The notes below the pieces were generated by a model. It was not told the origin of the DNA and did no database searches. It saw only the letters and a list, made by a program, of their open reading frames with translations. The position numbers and the translations under genes are program-made. Shown here piece by piece: positions 44,273 through 53,829 of a stretch of DNA of 64,000 bases. Source of the DNA: Ignavibacteriales bacterium (lineage in GTDB: Bacteria; Bacteroidota; Ignavibacteria; UBA10030). Positions within the stretch are counted from its first letter, which is position 1. Each line of letters begins with the position of its first letter. The DNA lies in the NCBI GenBank assembly GCA_026390575.1, contig JAPLFR010000001.1, forward strand, positions 310,001 through 374,000, given 5' to 3'.

Positions 44273-45340
44273 CTAAGCAGTGATGCGGTAGTTTTTCAAC
44301 CCCCAATAGCTTTCAACAGCTGATGACTTAAGAATTGTTGCAATCGGTATGGCGAGCAGCATACCGGCAATTCCCATCATAGAGTTTCCAATGATGAGAA
44401 CTAAAATCACCGTCACCGGATGCATATCGACCGACTTGGAAAAGCAAAGCGGCTGAATGACAATATTATCGAGCAGCTGCATCAGAATGATCGAGACAGC
44501 GAGAATGGGAAATACCTGCCTGAAATCTCCGCATTGTGAAAGAGAAATCAGAATCGCCGGAACAACGCCAAAGAACGGTCCTACATACGGAATGAGATTT
44601 GAGATTCCGGCGATAATGCCGAGTAGAATTGCGTAATTCACACCGATCAGATAAAAACCGGCAATGTTCAGTACGCCGACAATAACAGAATCGAGAATCC
44701 AGCCTCGCAAGTAGCCGACGAGCTCTTTCTGAATTTTATCGAGCGCATTGAGAACCATTTCAAAGTACTTATTGGGAACCCGCTCGATGAATTTCTTGGC
44801 TGCTGTATCGCCTTCAGCAAGAATGAAGAACGTGATGAAAGGGACGATAACGAGGTTCACAAGAAATCCGGCGGCGGAAGCGAGGAACCCGCTCAATCCC
44901 TCTAATCCGCTTTGAACAAACGCATGTACTTTTTGCGTCACTGTTTCCGGATCGAGGAATGGAATATTCGCCGTTAAGCTGATAGCGGCTTCGTTCAATT
45001 TCTGGTCAAATGGAAAGTTCTTAAATCCATCGTACAATATTTGGAGCCGTTCAATGATCATTGGAATAAATACAATACCCATCAAGATGAGACTGCCGCC
45101 AATAAGAAGAAAAACAATGCTCACGGAAAATATTCTACGTATGCCGCATCGGAATTCGAGGAAAGCGACAAGGGGACGAAGAATGAACGCTGAAAGGATG
45201 GAGATGATGAGTGTCAGAACCAGATCCGGGAAGAAGGAACTAATCCAGAACCCGCCAATAATGATTCCAAGAAGGAGGAGCACCTTTACCAAAGGCCTAT
45301 TGGATGTTGCCATCATGAGACGTTTGTGTTCTGTTGACAT
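44273..45340 (-). CDS. AI-2E family membrane permease (copy 2 of a tandem pair)
   Basis: A 355-aa integral membrane protein with about seven to eight hydrophobic segments. It fits the AI-2E/TqsA-like family, whose members export or take up small molecules or ions; the name does not prove autoinducer transport. Family features include VKVLLLLGIIIGGFWISSFF, the periplasmic loop with FLDPETVTQKV, and IAGISNLIPYVGPFFGVVPA. It is clearly a paralogue of the next gene upstream (45347-46396), 6 bp away. Confidence 0.85.
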   Translation of the reverse strand: MSTEHKRLMMATSNRPLVKVLLLLGIIIGGFWISSFFPDLVLTLIISILSAFILRPLVAFLEFRCGIRRIFSVSIVFLLIGGSLILMGIVFIPMIIERLQILYDGFKNFPFDQKLNEAAISLTANIPFLDPETVTQKVHAFVQSGLEGLSGFLASAAGFLVNLVIVPFITFFILAEGDTAAKKFIERVPNKYFEMVLNALDKIQKELVGYLRGWILDSVIVGVLNIAGFYLIGVNYAILLGIIAGISNLIPYVGPFFGVVPAILISLSQCGDFRQVFPILAVSIILMQLLDNIVIQPLCFSKSVDMHPVTVILVLIIGNSMMGIAGMLLAIPIATILKSSAVESYWGLKNYRITA

Positions 45341-45346
45341 GATCTT

Positions 45347-46396
45347 TTAAGCTGTGATAGTGTAGTGTTTCAAAGCCCAGTATGTTTCCGTTGCTGACAC
45401 GCGAAGAATCGTTGCGATAGGAATGGAAATGATCATTCCTGAAACTCCCATGAGTTGATGTCCGATGAGAAGTGTGAGTACCACCGCGACAGGATGCATA
45501 TCCAGCGACTTGCCAAAACACAGTGGCTGCAGGACAAGGTCATCGATAAGCCGGACGATTCCGGTGAGAATTACAATCGGTAACACCATCCTGAAATCGC
45601 CCGTCTGCGTCAAAGATGCGAAGAGCGCAAGGCAGGCACCGGCAATAAACCCAAGATACGGAACAAGGTTGGCAATTCCCGTCAGCACACCAATAATGAT
45701 TGCATAAGGAATACCGATAATCATGAATCCTATGATTGAGATTACTCCGACAATACTGCACTCAAGAATCAACCCTCGCAGGTAGGAGACAAGTTCTTTC
45801 CCGACCTTGTCCATAATATTCAGCGACATCTCAAAATATTTATTCGGAATTTTCTCCACAAATGTTTTTATCCCAATGTCGCCTTCTGCTAAAATGAAAT
45901 ACGTGATGAAGGGAATGATGAGAAGATTTGCCAGATAAGAAACCGCAGTGTTCGTTGCATCGCCGGCAGAGAGAATGATCCGCTGTATAAACTCGTGAAC
46001 CTTACTATCAATGGTTGAGGAATTCACAAAAGGCATGTGTGCTGTCATTTCCTTTGCTGCCACGGTCAACTTCGCTTCAAATGGAAATTGCCGTAGCTGC
46101 TCATACATCAGCCGGAGGCGGGCGATCAGGAACGGAATTGTTTCAACCAATGTAAGGACAACAATTCCTCCCACCAGGAAGAAGACCACACCAATAGCAA
46201 CTCCGCGTTTCAGATTAAGTCTGGATTCTAAGATACGAACAAGCGGTTTGAGTACGAACGCTATAAGAGTGGACAGGATCAACGTTAACACAAGATCAGG
46301 AAAGAACGACGCGATCCAGAAAAGGAAAATAATAAGTCCTAAGAACGCAATGACTTTGAGAAATGGTTTGTTCGATAGGGAAGCTGAAGCAAGCAT
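45347..46396 (-). CDS. AI-2E family membrane permease (copy 1 of a tandem pair)
   Basis: A 349-aa integral membrane protein of the same family as its neighbour, with matching segments throughout (LIIFLFWIASFFPDLVLTLI, FITYFILAEGDIGIKTF, GIANLVPYLGFIAG). Tandem duplication is evident. It starts 3 bp after the recX stop in the same direction, so recX and both permeases are probably one transcript. Confidence 0.87.
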   Translation of the reverse strand: MLASASLSNKPFLKVIAFLGLIIFLFWIASFFPDLVLTLILSTLIAFVLKPLVRILESRLNLKRGVAIGVVFFLVGGIVVLTLVETIPFLIARLRLMYEQLRQFPFEAKLTVAAKEMTAHMPFVNSSTIDSKVHEFIQRIILSAGDATNTAVSYLANLLIIPFITYFILAEGDIGIKTFVEKIPNKYFEMSLNIMDKVGKELVSYLRGLILECSIVGVISIIGFMIIGIPYAIIIGVLTGIANLVPYLGFIAGACLALFASLTQTGDFRMVLPIVILTGIVRLIDDLVLQPLCFGKSLDMHPVAVVLTLLIGHQLMGVSGMIISIPIATILRVSATETYWALKHYTITA

Positions 46397-46399
46397 CGG

Positions 46400-47038
46400 T
46401 TAGCGATCCAGTGTGGTGTGAATAGTTTTGAGTGCAATCTCATAAGAAAATCCGCGGCGAAGAAGAAAATCGAGAAGACGTTTTTTTCGTTTCTCTTCGT
46501 CAATACTTTTTTTTGAGTAGTGCGTCAATTGAATTTTACGTTTTGCCGCTTGAAGTGCAGACGCCTGCTGGCTCTGCGGTGAAATCAACTCGGCAAGTAC
46601 CATATCGGCCATGGACGATGTAATTCCTTTGGCAAGCAGTTGCATCCGCAAAAGTGCCTGACCCGTTGGTTTTCGTTTCAGCCGGTCACGCACAAATAAG
46701 CGGGCAAATTCGAGATCGTTCACCATGCGCGCGGATTGAAGCTGGCGTGTTACATCTTCAGCACACGCTCGCTCGAAACCTTTCTTAATCAAATGATCGA
46801 TAATCTCTTTTGCACTTCGCTGTCGATACGACAAATAATTGATCGCAATATTTTTCGCCTGCGTCTCAGCTTCCGTCGATTTGATTTTGTCGACAGATGG
46901 CTCATCAAGATCATCGCCGGTACGCAAGCCGCACTTACCGATCGTCCAATCGCTCAGTTCTAATGCCGGTACGCCGTCGAGATGCACGCTGTACCGCTGG
47001 CGCCTTCCGCGCAATCTTTTGATTTTAGTAATAATCAA
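46400..47038 (-). CDS. recX: regulatory protein RecX
   Basis: A 212-aa modulator that binds and inhibits RecA filaments. It has the helical three-repeat architecture: LSYRQRSAKEIIDHLIKKGF (about residues 70-89), VNDLEFARLFVRDRLKRKP (about 106-124), and a C-terminal LLDFLLRRGFSYEIALKTI. recX usually sits directly after recA; here a 1605-aa secreted-protein gene lies between them on the same strand. Confidence 0.9.
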   Translation of the reverse strand: MIITKIKRLRGRRQRYSVHLDGVPALELSDWTIGKCGLRTGDDLDEPSVDKIKSTEAETQAKNIAINYLSYRQRSAKEIIDHLIKKGFERACAEDVTRQLQSARMVNDLEFARLFVRDRLKRKPTGQALLRMQLLAKGITSSMADMVLAELISPQSQQASALQAAKRKIQLTHYSKKSIDEEKRKKRLLDFLLRRGFSYEIALKTIHTTLDR

Positions 47039-47116
47039 TGTAATTACTTAGTATTAATATTACAATTCTTTTTCGACAATCCCTTATATGGTGCAGTCCT
47101 AATAAAGAATTGCCGG

Positions 47117-50100
47117 TTACTTCAATAGAATTAATTTTTTTGTTTCGCTAAACGAACCTGCTTGTAAACGGTAAAAGTAAAGCCCACTTGGCCTATTTGC
47201 CGCGTTCCATTGATATATGTATGTTCCTGCCGACTTTTGTTCGTTTACAAGAGTTGCTATTTCGCACCCTAATAAATTATAAATCTTCAAATTTACATAA
47301 CTGGATTTTGGCAGCTGATACCCGATTACTGTTGTCGGATTGAAGGGATTGGGATAATTCTGTTCAAGTGAGAATACTGTTGGTACATTAAGTGCAGCAA
47401 GCTCAACAGAAAGTGAAGCATCTGGTGCTCCATTTACTTCATTCGAGTATCCACTTTCATTTCCTGCACTATCGATGGCTGTAATGCGAAGGTAATATCT
47501 TGTACCATTCACTAGTCCTGTGAATGTCTTCGATGTATCCGCTGTTCCTCCAGTTGTTGAATCCACTTTTATTGTAGAACTTGGCGATGTGCTGCGATAG
47601 ATCCGATATCGCAAGAAGTCTGACTCTGTGTTCTTTTGCCATTTAATAGCAATAGTTTGACTAGAAGAATCCGTAACAACAAGTGCTTGTGGTGGAGCAG
47701 GTGCGATTCGATCAGCAGTTGTTGCATTTACTTCGTTCGAGTATCCACTTTCATTTCCTGCACTATCTACCGCCGTTACGCGGAGGTAGTATCTTGTACC
47801 ATTCGTTAATCCCGTGAATATCTTTGTCGTATCGGCTATTGTTGAATCCACTTTTATTGTAGGACTTGGCGATGTGCTGCGATAAATCCGATAACGTAAG
47901 AAGTCTGACTCTGTGTTCTTTCGCCATTTTATGGTGATGGTTTTGCTGGACGAATCCGTGACAACAAGTGCCTGTGGTGGAGCAGGGGCAACTCGATCTG
48001 CAGGTGCTGAATTTACTTCATTCGAGTATCCACTTTCATTTCCTGCACTATCTACCGCCGTTATACGGAAGTAGTATCTTGTACTATTTGTTAATCCGGT
48101 GAACGTTTTCGACGTATCTGCTATACCACCAGTCGTCGAATCCACTTTTGTTGTAGGACTTGATGATGTCCTGCGATAGATACGATAACGCAAGAAGTCT
48201 GACTCTGTGTTCTTTTGCCATTTAATAGCAATAGTATGACTAGAGGAATCCGTAACAACAAGTGCCTGCGGTGCAGCAGGGGCAACTCGATCTGTAGGTA
48301 CTGCATTTACTTCATTCGAGTATCCACTTTCATTTCCTGCACTATCGATGGCTGTTATGCGAAGGTAATATCTTGTACCATTCGTTAAACCTGTGAACTT
48401 CTTCGACGTATCTGCTGTTCCTCCAGTTGTTGAATCCACTTTTAGTGTAGGACTTGGCGAAGTGTCACGATAAATCCGATATCGCAAGAAGTCTGACTCT
48501 GTATTCTTTCGCCATTTAATAGTAATAGTTTGACTAGATGAATCCGTAACAGCAAGGTTGTGTGGTGGAGCAGGGGCAACTCGATCTGCAGGTGCTGCAT
48601 TTACTTCGTTCGAGTATCCACTTTCATTTCCTGCACTATCGATGGCTGTTATGCGAAGGTAATATCTTGTACCATTCGTTAATCCCGTGAACATCTTTGT
48701 CGTATCGGCTATTGTTGAATCCACTTTTATTGGTGGACTTGATGATGTGCCACGATATATACGATATCGCAAGAAGTCTGACTCTGTATTCTTTTGCCAT
48801 TTAATGGTAATAGTTTGACTAGAAGAATCTGTAACAACAAGTGCCTGTGGTGGAGCAGGGGCAACTCGATCTGCAGGTGCTCCATTTACTTCGTTCGAGT
48901 ACCCACTTTCATTTCCTGCACTATCGATAGCTGTTATTCGAAGGTAGTATCTTGTACCATTCACTAGTCCTGTGAATGTCTTCGATGTATCCGCTGTTCC
49001 TCCAATCGTTGAATCCACTTTTATTGTAGGACTTGGTGATGTACCGCGATAGATACGATAACGCAAGAAGTCTGACTCTGTATTCTTTCTCCACTTAATA
49101 GCAATAGTCTGTCTTGAGGAATCCGTGACAACAAGACCCGTTGGGGGATCAGGAATGATACTCAGGTTCTTTAAAATAGAAATGGTGGTGGACCAATTAT
49201 TTGCAACTGCAAGGTCAAGAGAACCATCGCCATTGAAATCTCCTGCTATAACTGAGGTTGGATAGCTTCCAACACTCGGCGTGGAGGTTTGTGTAAATGT
49301 ACCGCTTCCATTATTCAAGAGAATGGAAACCGTATTGGAATTACTATTTGCAACCGCAAGGTCAAGAGAGCCATCACCATTGAAATCTCCTGCTATAACT
49401 GAGGTTGTAGAGTTTCCAACACTTGGCGTGGAGGTTTGTGTAAATGTGCCACTCCCATTATTAATTAGAATGGAAACCGTACCGTAACTATTATTATTGT
49501 TTGTAATCGCAAGGTCAAGAGAGCCATCAGCATTGAAATCTCCAGCTGTGATTGAACTCGGATAACTCCCAACACTCAGCGTGGAGGTTTGTGTAAATGT
49601 GCCAGTCCCATTATTAAGTAGAATGGAAACCGTACCGTAACTATTTATTTTTTGGTTAATAACCGCAAGGTCAAGAGAGCCATCAGCATTGAAATCTCCA
49701 GCTGAGATTGAACCCGGATAACTCCCAACACTCAGCGAGGAGTTTTTTGTAAATGTACCGATTCCATTATTCAAGAAAATGGAAACCATATTGGAATCAC
49801 TATTTACCACCGCAAGGTCAAGAGAGCCATCGCCATTGAAATCTCCGGATATAATTGATCTTGGAAAGCCCCCCACACTCAGTATGGAGGTTTGTGTAAA
49901 TGAGCCGCTTCCATTATTCAAGAGGATGGAAACCGTTCTGGAACCGTTATTTCCAATTGCAAGGTCAAGAGAACCATCGCTATTAAAATCTCCGGATGTG
50001 ATTTCAGCGGGATTACTCCCAACACTCGGAGCGGAGTTCTTTGTAAATAAGCCGCTTCCATTATTCAAGAGGATGGAAACCGTGCTGGAACCGTTATTTA

Positions 50101-51934
50101 CAATTGCAAGGTCAAGAGAACCATCACCATCAAAATCTCCTGCTTTAACTGATATTGGATTTATTCCAGCAAATGGCGTGGAGGTTTGTATATACTTACC
50201 AGTGCCTCCATTGCTTTGCGTCGTAAAGCTAAGTGTATAATTCTTTGTAAGCGAATCGCCTGCCGCATTTTTAATACCGCGTGTCAATGTCGTTGTAACA
50301 ACCTCGCCGTATTTAAAAGGCGAAGTTGGCGTTATCGTTACGGTGTTAGTCGAACTGCTATAGTTGTATGTAGCTGAATGTAAGCCGCTGAGAGAACCGT
50401 TGATTTTAATTGTTGAATTGTTAAGTGTGGGAGAAATAATATCATTTGAAAAAGTAACAATGATATTTGCGTTCTTCGCAACATTGAGTGCATTGCAGGT
50501 TGGGGTGTAGGAGACGATAATGGGTAAGGTGTTTCCGGTTCCTTGAATTGTAAAGTTATATGGATTTTCATTAAAATCGTTGTTGGCAATACTTATTGTA
50601 GCCGATTGTATACTTGGCCCACTCGGATTATATCGTATAGTTAAAGTGGTCCAACTGTTTGGAGCCAGAGATGTCGTTGAAGGCTGAGAAGTCACAGTAA
50701 AATCATTTGAGCCACTGATTTGCGCGATAGGCGAACCTGTCAACCGCAATGTATCATCACCTGTGCTATATATCAAAAATTCGTGTTTCACACTACTGCC
50801 AATACTTACCGAACCGAAATCCGTACCATTAGTTACCGTTGCTATTGTATTTCCATTAGTAATGGAATTACCGTTTCCCCGGATATCTATTTCCGGCACG
50901 CCTAGTTGAACTATTGTTACTCCTATTTGTTGTAATCCACTATATGTGCCTCCCCAGGTCATTGTATGTGTGCTATAATCCCATGTGTCATGAAGGTACA
51001 CGAGATTGGTTGCATCATCGTATCCTATACCGACTATCGTATGTCCCTTAAGGTGGATCATAACCGGTCGACCGGCATCGATTTCAGCTTTGTATTGGGC
51101 AAATGTAAATCCAGCAGAAAGACCATTGTGTCCATCAATATACTGATTGTACATGTTTGTGACCGTATAACCTCTGGATTCATAGAAAAGTTTTATACCG
51201 TATCCACCATCTTCGTTTTCTACATTCCAAACTAATATATTCCAGGGTGTCGCCGGCAAGTTATCGGTTCTGAAATTGAAGATTGTTGCACCATCTAAAT
51301 TATATCCATTGGGATCTGGTACAATCCATTTGTTCGCTTTCATAAAATCGGCTGTACAATCTCCCAGAGTATGTTCTTCCCAGCCATTGGTCACAAATGG
51401 GTCTGGTCCCTTCGCATTGTATAAAATCCAATAATCATCCACATGTCCTCGTGTTGTCCGTCCATCCAGTCCATTCTGCGTGGCACTCAATGGACACTGT
51501 TTATTAGTATCTCCATTGATCACTACTGATGGCCAAGAACTATTGTCTAGCGGCATGACGCCAGCGTTGGTTTGCCCTGTGTACATATTGCCATACCTAT
51601 GTCTGTCGTAATATCCAGCTATCATAGCTGCTGAAGTAGGAGAGCAGCCAAAACTCCAGTCGAATGCAGGCACTTCCGTAATCATGTTTATACCGACAGT
51701 TTTATTCGATCGGAGCATTGATGCTGTGACTCGCACTAAACCTGGAGGTGGCTTTGGCGGGCCAGCAATGGTAATCCTATCAAACGTTGTCCCATCACCC
51801 GCTGTTATTTTTTGAATAGAAAAATACTTTTTCTGCTGCGCATTTGTTGCGTTCTGGGTCGCAACTTGGTTTTGTGCAATCAGGTTTGAACTGAGAATAA
51901 AAGCTAGTAGTGTAAGCAAGAATCGATTCATCAT
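47117..51934 (-). CDS. 1605-aa modular secreted protein: C39-like peptidase, FG-GAP, FN3 and T9SS sorting domain
   Basis: A signal peptide covers about residues 1-20. A C39-like cysteine-peptidase domain follows (about 75-345), with likely Cys97 (FGCSPTSAAMIAGYY), His298 (KGHTIVGIG) and Asp316. Then come a choice-of-anchor-D-like beta domain (about 350-470), a Big_5-type Ig domain (about 475-575), seven FG-GAP/VCBS repeats with DFNGDGSLDLA-type calcium loops (about 580-920), and six very similar fibronectin III repeats (about 925-1508, each with NTESDFLRYRIYR). It ends in a type A sorting domain (NYPNPFNPTTVIGYQLP; SGLYFYRLQAG). Probably a surface adhesin or peptidase exported by the type IX system. 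Confidence 0.85.
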   Translation of the reverse strand: MMNRFLLTLLAFILSSNLIAQNQVATQNATNAQQKKYFSIQKITAGDGTTFDRITIAGPPKPPPGLVRVTASMLRSNKTVGINMITEVPAFDWSFGCSPTSAAMIAGYYDRHRYGNMYTGQTNAGVMPLDNSSWPSVVINGDTNKQCPLSATQNGLDGRTTRGHVDDYWILYNAKGPDPFVTNGWEEHTLGDCTADFMKANKWIVPDPNGYNLDGATIFNFRTDNLPATPWNILVWNVENEDGGYGIKLFYESRGYTVTNMYNQYIDGHNGLSAGFTFAQYKAEIDAGRPVMIHLKGHTIVGIGYDDATNLVYLHDTWDYSTHTMTWGGTYSGLQQIGVTIVQLGVPEIDIRGNGNSITNGNTIATVTNGTDFGSVSIGSSVKHEFLIYSTGDDTLRLTGSPIAQISGSNDFTVTSQPSTTSLAPNSWTTLTIRYNPSGPSIQSATISIANNDFNENPYNFTIQGTGNTLPIIVSYTPTCNALNVAKNANIIVTFSNDIISPTLNNSTIKINGSLSGLHSATYNYSSSTNTVTITPTSPFKYGEVVTTTLTRGIKNAAGDSLTKNYTLSFTTQSNGGTGKYIQTSTPFAGINPISVKAGDFDGDGSLDLAIVNNGSSTVSILLNNGSGLFTKNSAPSVGSNPAEITSGDFNSDGSLDLAIGNNGSRTVSILLNNGSGSFTQTSILSVGGFPRSIISGDFNGDGSLDLAVVNSDSNMVSIFLNNGIGTFTKNSSLSVGSYPGSISAGDFNADGSLDLAVINQKINSYGTVSILLNNGTGTFTQTSTLSVGSYPSSITAGDFNADGSLDLAITNNNNSYGTVSILINNGSGTFTQTSTPSVGNSTTSVIAGDFNGDGSLDLAVANSNSNTVSILLNNGSGTFTQTSTPSVGSYPTSVIAGDFNGDGSLDLAVANNWSTTISILKNLSIIPDPPTGLVVTDSSRQTIAIKWRKNTESDFLRYRIYRGTSPSPTIKVDSTIGGTADTSKTFTGLVNGTRYYLRITAIDSAGNESGYSNEVNGAPADRVAPAPPQALVVTDSSSQTITIKWQKNTESDFLRYRIYRGTSSSPPIKVDSTIADTTKMFTGLTNGTRYYLRITAIDSAGNESGYSNEVNAAPADRVAPAPPHNLAVTDSSSQTITIKWRKNTESDFLRYRIYRDTSPSPTLKVDSTTGGTADTSKKFTGLTNGTRYYLRITAIDSAGNESGYSNEVNAVPTDRVAPAAPQALVVTDSSSHTIAIKWQKNTESDFLRYRIYRRTSSSPTTKVDSTTGGIADTSKTFTGLTNSTRYYFRITAVDSAGNESGYSNEVNSAPADRVAPAPPQALVVTDSSSKTITIKWRKNTESDFLRYRIYRSTSPSPTIKVDSTIADTTKIFTGLTNGTRYYLRVTAVDSAGNESGYSNEVNATTADRIAPAPPQALVVTDSSSQTIAIKWQKNTESDFLRYRIYRSTSPSSTIKVDSTTGGTADTSKTFTGLVNGTRYYLRITAIDSAGNESGYSNEVNGAPDASLSVELAALNVPTVFSLEQNYPNPFNPTTVIGYQLPKSSYVNLKIYNLLGCEIATLVNEQKSAGTYIYQWNAANRPSGLYFYRLQAGSFSETKKLILLK
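47410..49150 (-). repeat. six near-identical FN3-encoding repeats
   Basis: Each unit is about 285-300 bp and carries the same stretch coding NTESDFLRYRIYR and AIDSAGNESGYSNEVN. Conservation at DNA level suggests recent amplification or gene conversion within the 1605-aa gene. A second set of about seven ~150-bp FG-GAP repeats lies at about 49165-50200. Confidence 0.85.
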
Positions 51935-52173
51935 TTTTCCCCATCCCTAATTAAAAGTTGATTATCGAATGCTTTTTATTGAGGTTGTGTAAAAGTTGTA
52001 TCAATTCTTGTTTAACTCTTGCCCGACGACTGTGTAGTTCTTCAGTATATGCAGCTTATATTCTGATCCCGAAAGAATCGTGACACGATGAGAAAAATAC
52101 TCTTTATATAATCAGATATCTGGCGAATTAGTTCTCTGTTTTCTAAAAAAGATTCGTTATCAACTTATCGTGA
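51935..52173. other. gap between recA and the 1605-aa gene
   Basis: About 240 bp, AT-rich, with no gene. I saw no clear terminator for recA; it probably contains the promoter of the secreted-protein gene on the minus strand. Confidence 0.35.
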
Positions 52174-53247
52174 TTATGCTTTACTTTTCTTTGTTGCGGC
52201 AGCTGCATGTGCTTCTGTTTTTTCTGCAGCCGGTTTCGGTTCTTCACTTGTCAGTCCGAGCTGTTTGCGGAGCTCCGTATCAATTTCTTTCGCAACAGCT
52301 GGATTAGCTTGAAGAAATACTTTTACCGAGTCGCGCCCTTGTCCGATGCGATCCTCTTTATAGGAGAACCATGATCCGCTTTTCACGATAATGTTCTTTT
52401 CAACTGCTGTATCGATCAAGTCGCCAAGTTTGGAAATTCCTTCGTTATAGAGAATGTCAAATTGAGCTTCTTTGAACGGCGGTGCAACTTTATTTTTTAC
52501 AACCTTCACGCGTGTCCGGTTACCGATGACGTTGGTGCCGTCTTTGATTGCTTCGATGCGGCGGACATCCATTCGAACAGACGCGTAAAACTTGAGCGCG
52601 TTGCCGCCGGTTGTGGTTTCCGGATTTCCAAACATCACGCCGATCTTTTGGCGAAGCTGGTTTGTGAACATGACGCTGGTTTTCGATTTGCTGATTGCGG
52701 ATGTAAGTTTGCGCAGTGCTTGAGACATCAACCTTGCCTGAACTCCCATGGTAGGGTCGCCCATTTCACCTTCTATTTCTGCCCGCGGTGTCAATGCCGC
52801 GACGGAATCGATGACGATAATATCTATGGCATTACTGCGCACAAGCGTTTCAACAATTTCAAGCGCCTGCTCGCCAAACTCCGGCTGAGAAAGAAGAAGA
52901 TTGTTAACATCCACGCCCAATTTTTTTGCGTACGCAATATCCAGCGCATGCTCTGTATCGATGAACGCCGCTAATCCGCCGGTCTTTTGCGCTTCAGCAA
53001 TAATATGCAGACAAATCGTCGTTTTACCGGAGGATTCCGGGCCATAGATTTCGATGACACGTCCGCGCGGTACACCGCCGATGCCAAGTGCCGCATCCAG
53101 CGAAATAGATCCTGTGGAAATTGCATCGATCTTGGCAATGGGCCCTTCATTAAGCCGCATAATAGAACCTTTGCCGTGTTGTTTTTCGATTTGATCGATG
53201 GCAATTTTGAGCGCTTGCATTTTTGATTCTTTAATAGTTTCGGACAT
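52174..53247 (-). CDS. recA: recombinase RecA
   Basis: A 357-aa ATP-dependent strand-exchange protein, also the SOS coprotease. Walker [10 protein letters not shown] (about residues 70-78), Walker [11 protein letters not shown], the L1/L2 loops ([35 protein letters not shown]) and [14 protein letters not shown] are all standard. The C-terminus is an Ala/Lys/Glu-rich tail. A GAGAGG site precedes the ATG. It is the last gene of a pgsA-pgpA-cinA-thpR-recA run. Confidence 0.97.
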   Translation of the reverse strand: MSETIKESKMQALKIAIDQIEKQHGKGSIMRLNEGPIAKIDAISTGSISLDAALGIGGVPRGRVIEIYGPESSGKTTICLHIIAEAQKTGGLAAFIDTEHALDIAYAKKLGVDVNNLLLSQPEFGEQALEIVETLVRSNAIDIIVIDSVAALTPRAEIEGEMGDPTMGVQARLMSQALRKLTSAISKSKTSVMFTNQLRQKIGVMFGNPETTTGGNALKFYASVRMDVRRIEAIKDGTNVIGNRTRVKVVKNKVAPPFKEAQFDILYNEGISKLGDLIDTAVEKNIIVKSGSWFSYKEDRIGQGRDSVKVFLQANPAVAKEIDTELRKQLGLTSEEPKPAAEKTEAHAAAATKKSKA

Positions 53248-53261
53248 GGACCTCTCTCCGG

Positions 53262-53825
53262 TTAAGTGTGAAGTGGGAATGATTTCAAAATTGTGTAGAT
53301 GGAACCGCCCGGACGTAATTCACTTTTCATCAGCAAAATCTCCGAGCAACGTGTTTCAATAGGTTCAAAAGTAATGGTTTTTATCGCTTCAGTCAAGCGA
53401 ACAAAATTACGAGTTTCTTTCACTCTGCCGAGTGTAATATGCGGATGAAACACACGGTCTTCTTTGGGAAATCCGAATTCTGCACATACATTGGCTATTG
53501 CCGTTTGAAGATCAAGGACCGTTTGGTTGGCTTTTGTGCCGATCCAAACAACGCGCGGGCTGTGTATGTTGGGAAATGCGCCAATGGATTCATATGTAAC
53601 TGCACATGATGGAAATTGTTGAATTGACTTTGCCAGTGCTGCCGAAAGTAATTCGAGCTTTGATTGTTCAACGTTTCCTAAAAACACCAGCGTGATGTGA
53701 AACTTATCCTGCGACTCCCATTTCACATTCGCTTGTGTCGCTTTCAGTTTTGCTTGAACCTCGGCGATCGCCTGTTGGGCATTTGACTGAGTAGGAAGCG
53801 CAATAAATGTTCGAATACCGGGCAT
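53262..53825 (-). CDS. thpR: RNA 2',3'-cyclic phosphodiesterase (2'-5' RNA ligase family)
   Basis: A 187-aa 2H-phosphoesterase. The two signature motifs are present: FHITLVFLG (about residues 42-50) and HPHITLGRV (about 127-135). Enzymes of this family hydrolyse 2',3'-cyclic phosphate ends and can ligate tRNA halves in vitro. It sits between cinA and recA (4 and 14 bp gaps), the common cinA-thpR-recA arrangement. Confidence 0.92.
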   Translation of the reverse strand: MPGIRTFIALPTQSNAQQAIAEVQAKLKATQANVKWESQDKFHITLVFLGNVEQSKLELLSAALAKSIQQFPSCAVTYESIGAFPNIHSPRVVWIGTKANQTVLDLQTAIANVCAEFGFPKEDRVFHPHITLGRVKETRNFVRLTEAIKTITFEPIETRCSEILLMKSELRPGGSIYTILKSFPLHT

Positions 53826-53829
53826 CGAA

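Noticed and set aside
47410-49150. FN3 repeats as a mobile or CRISPR-type array
   Set aside because: The repeats are in frame inside one open reading frame and encode a recognised protein domain.
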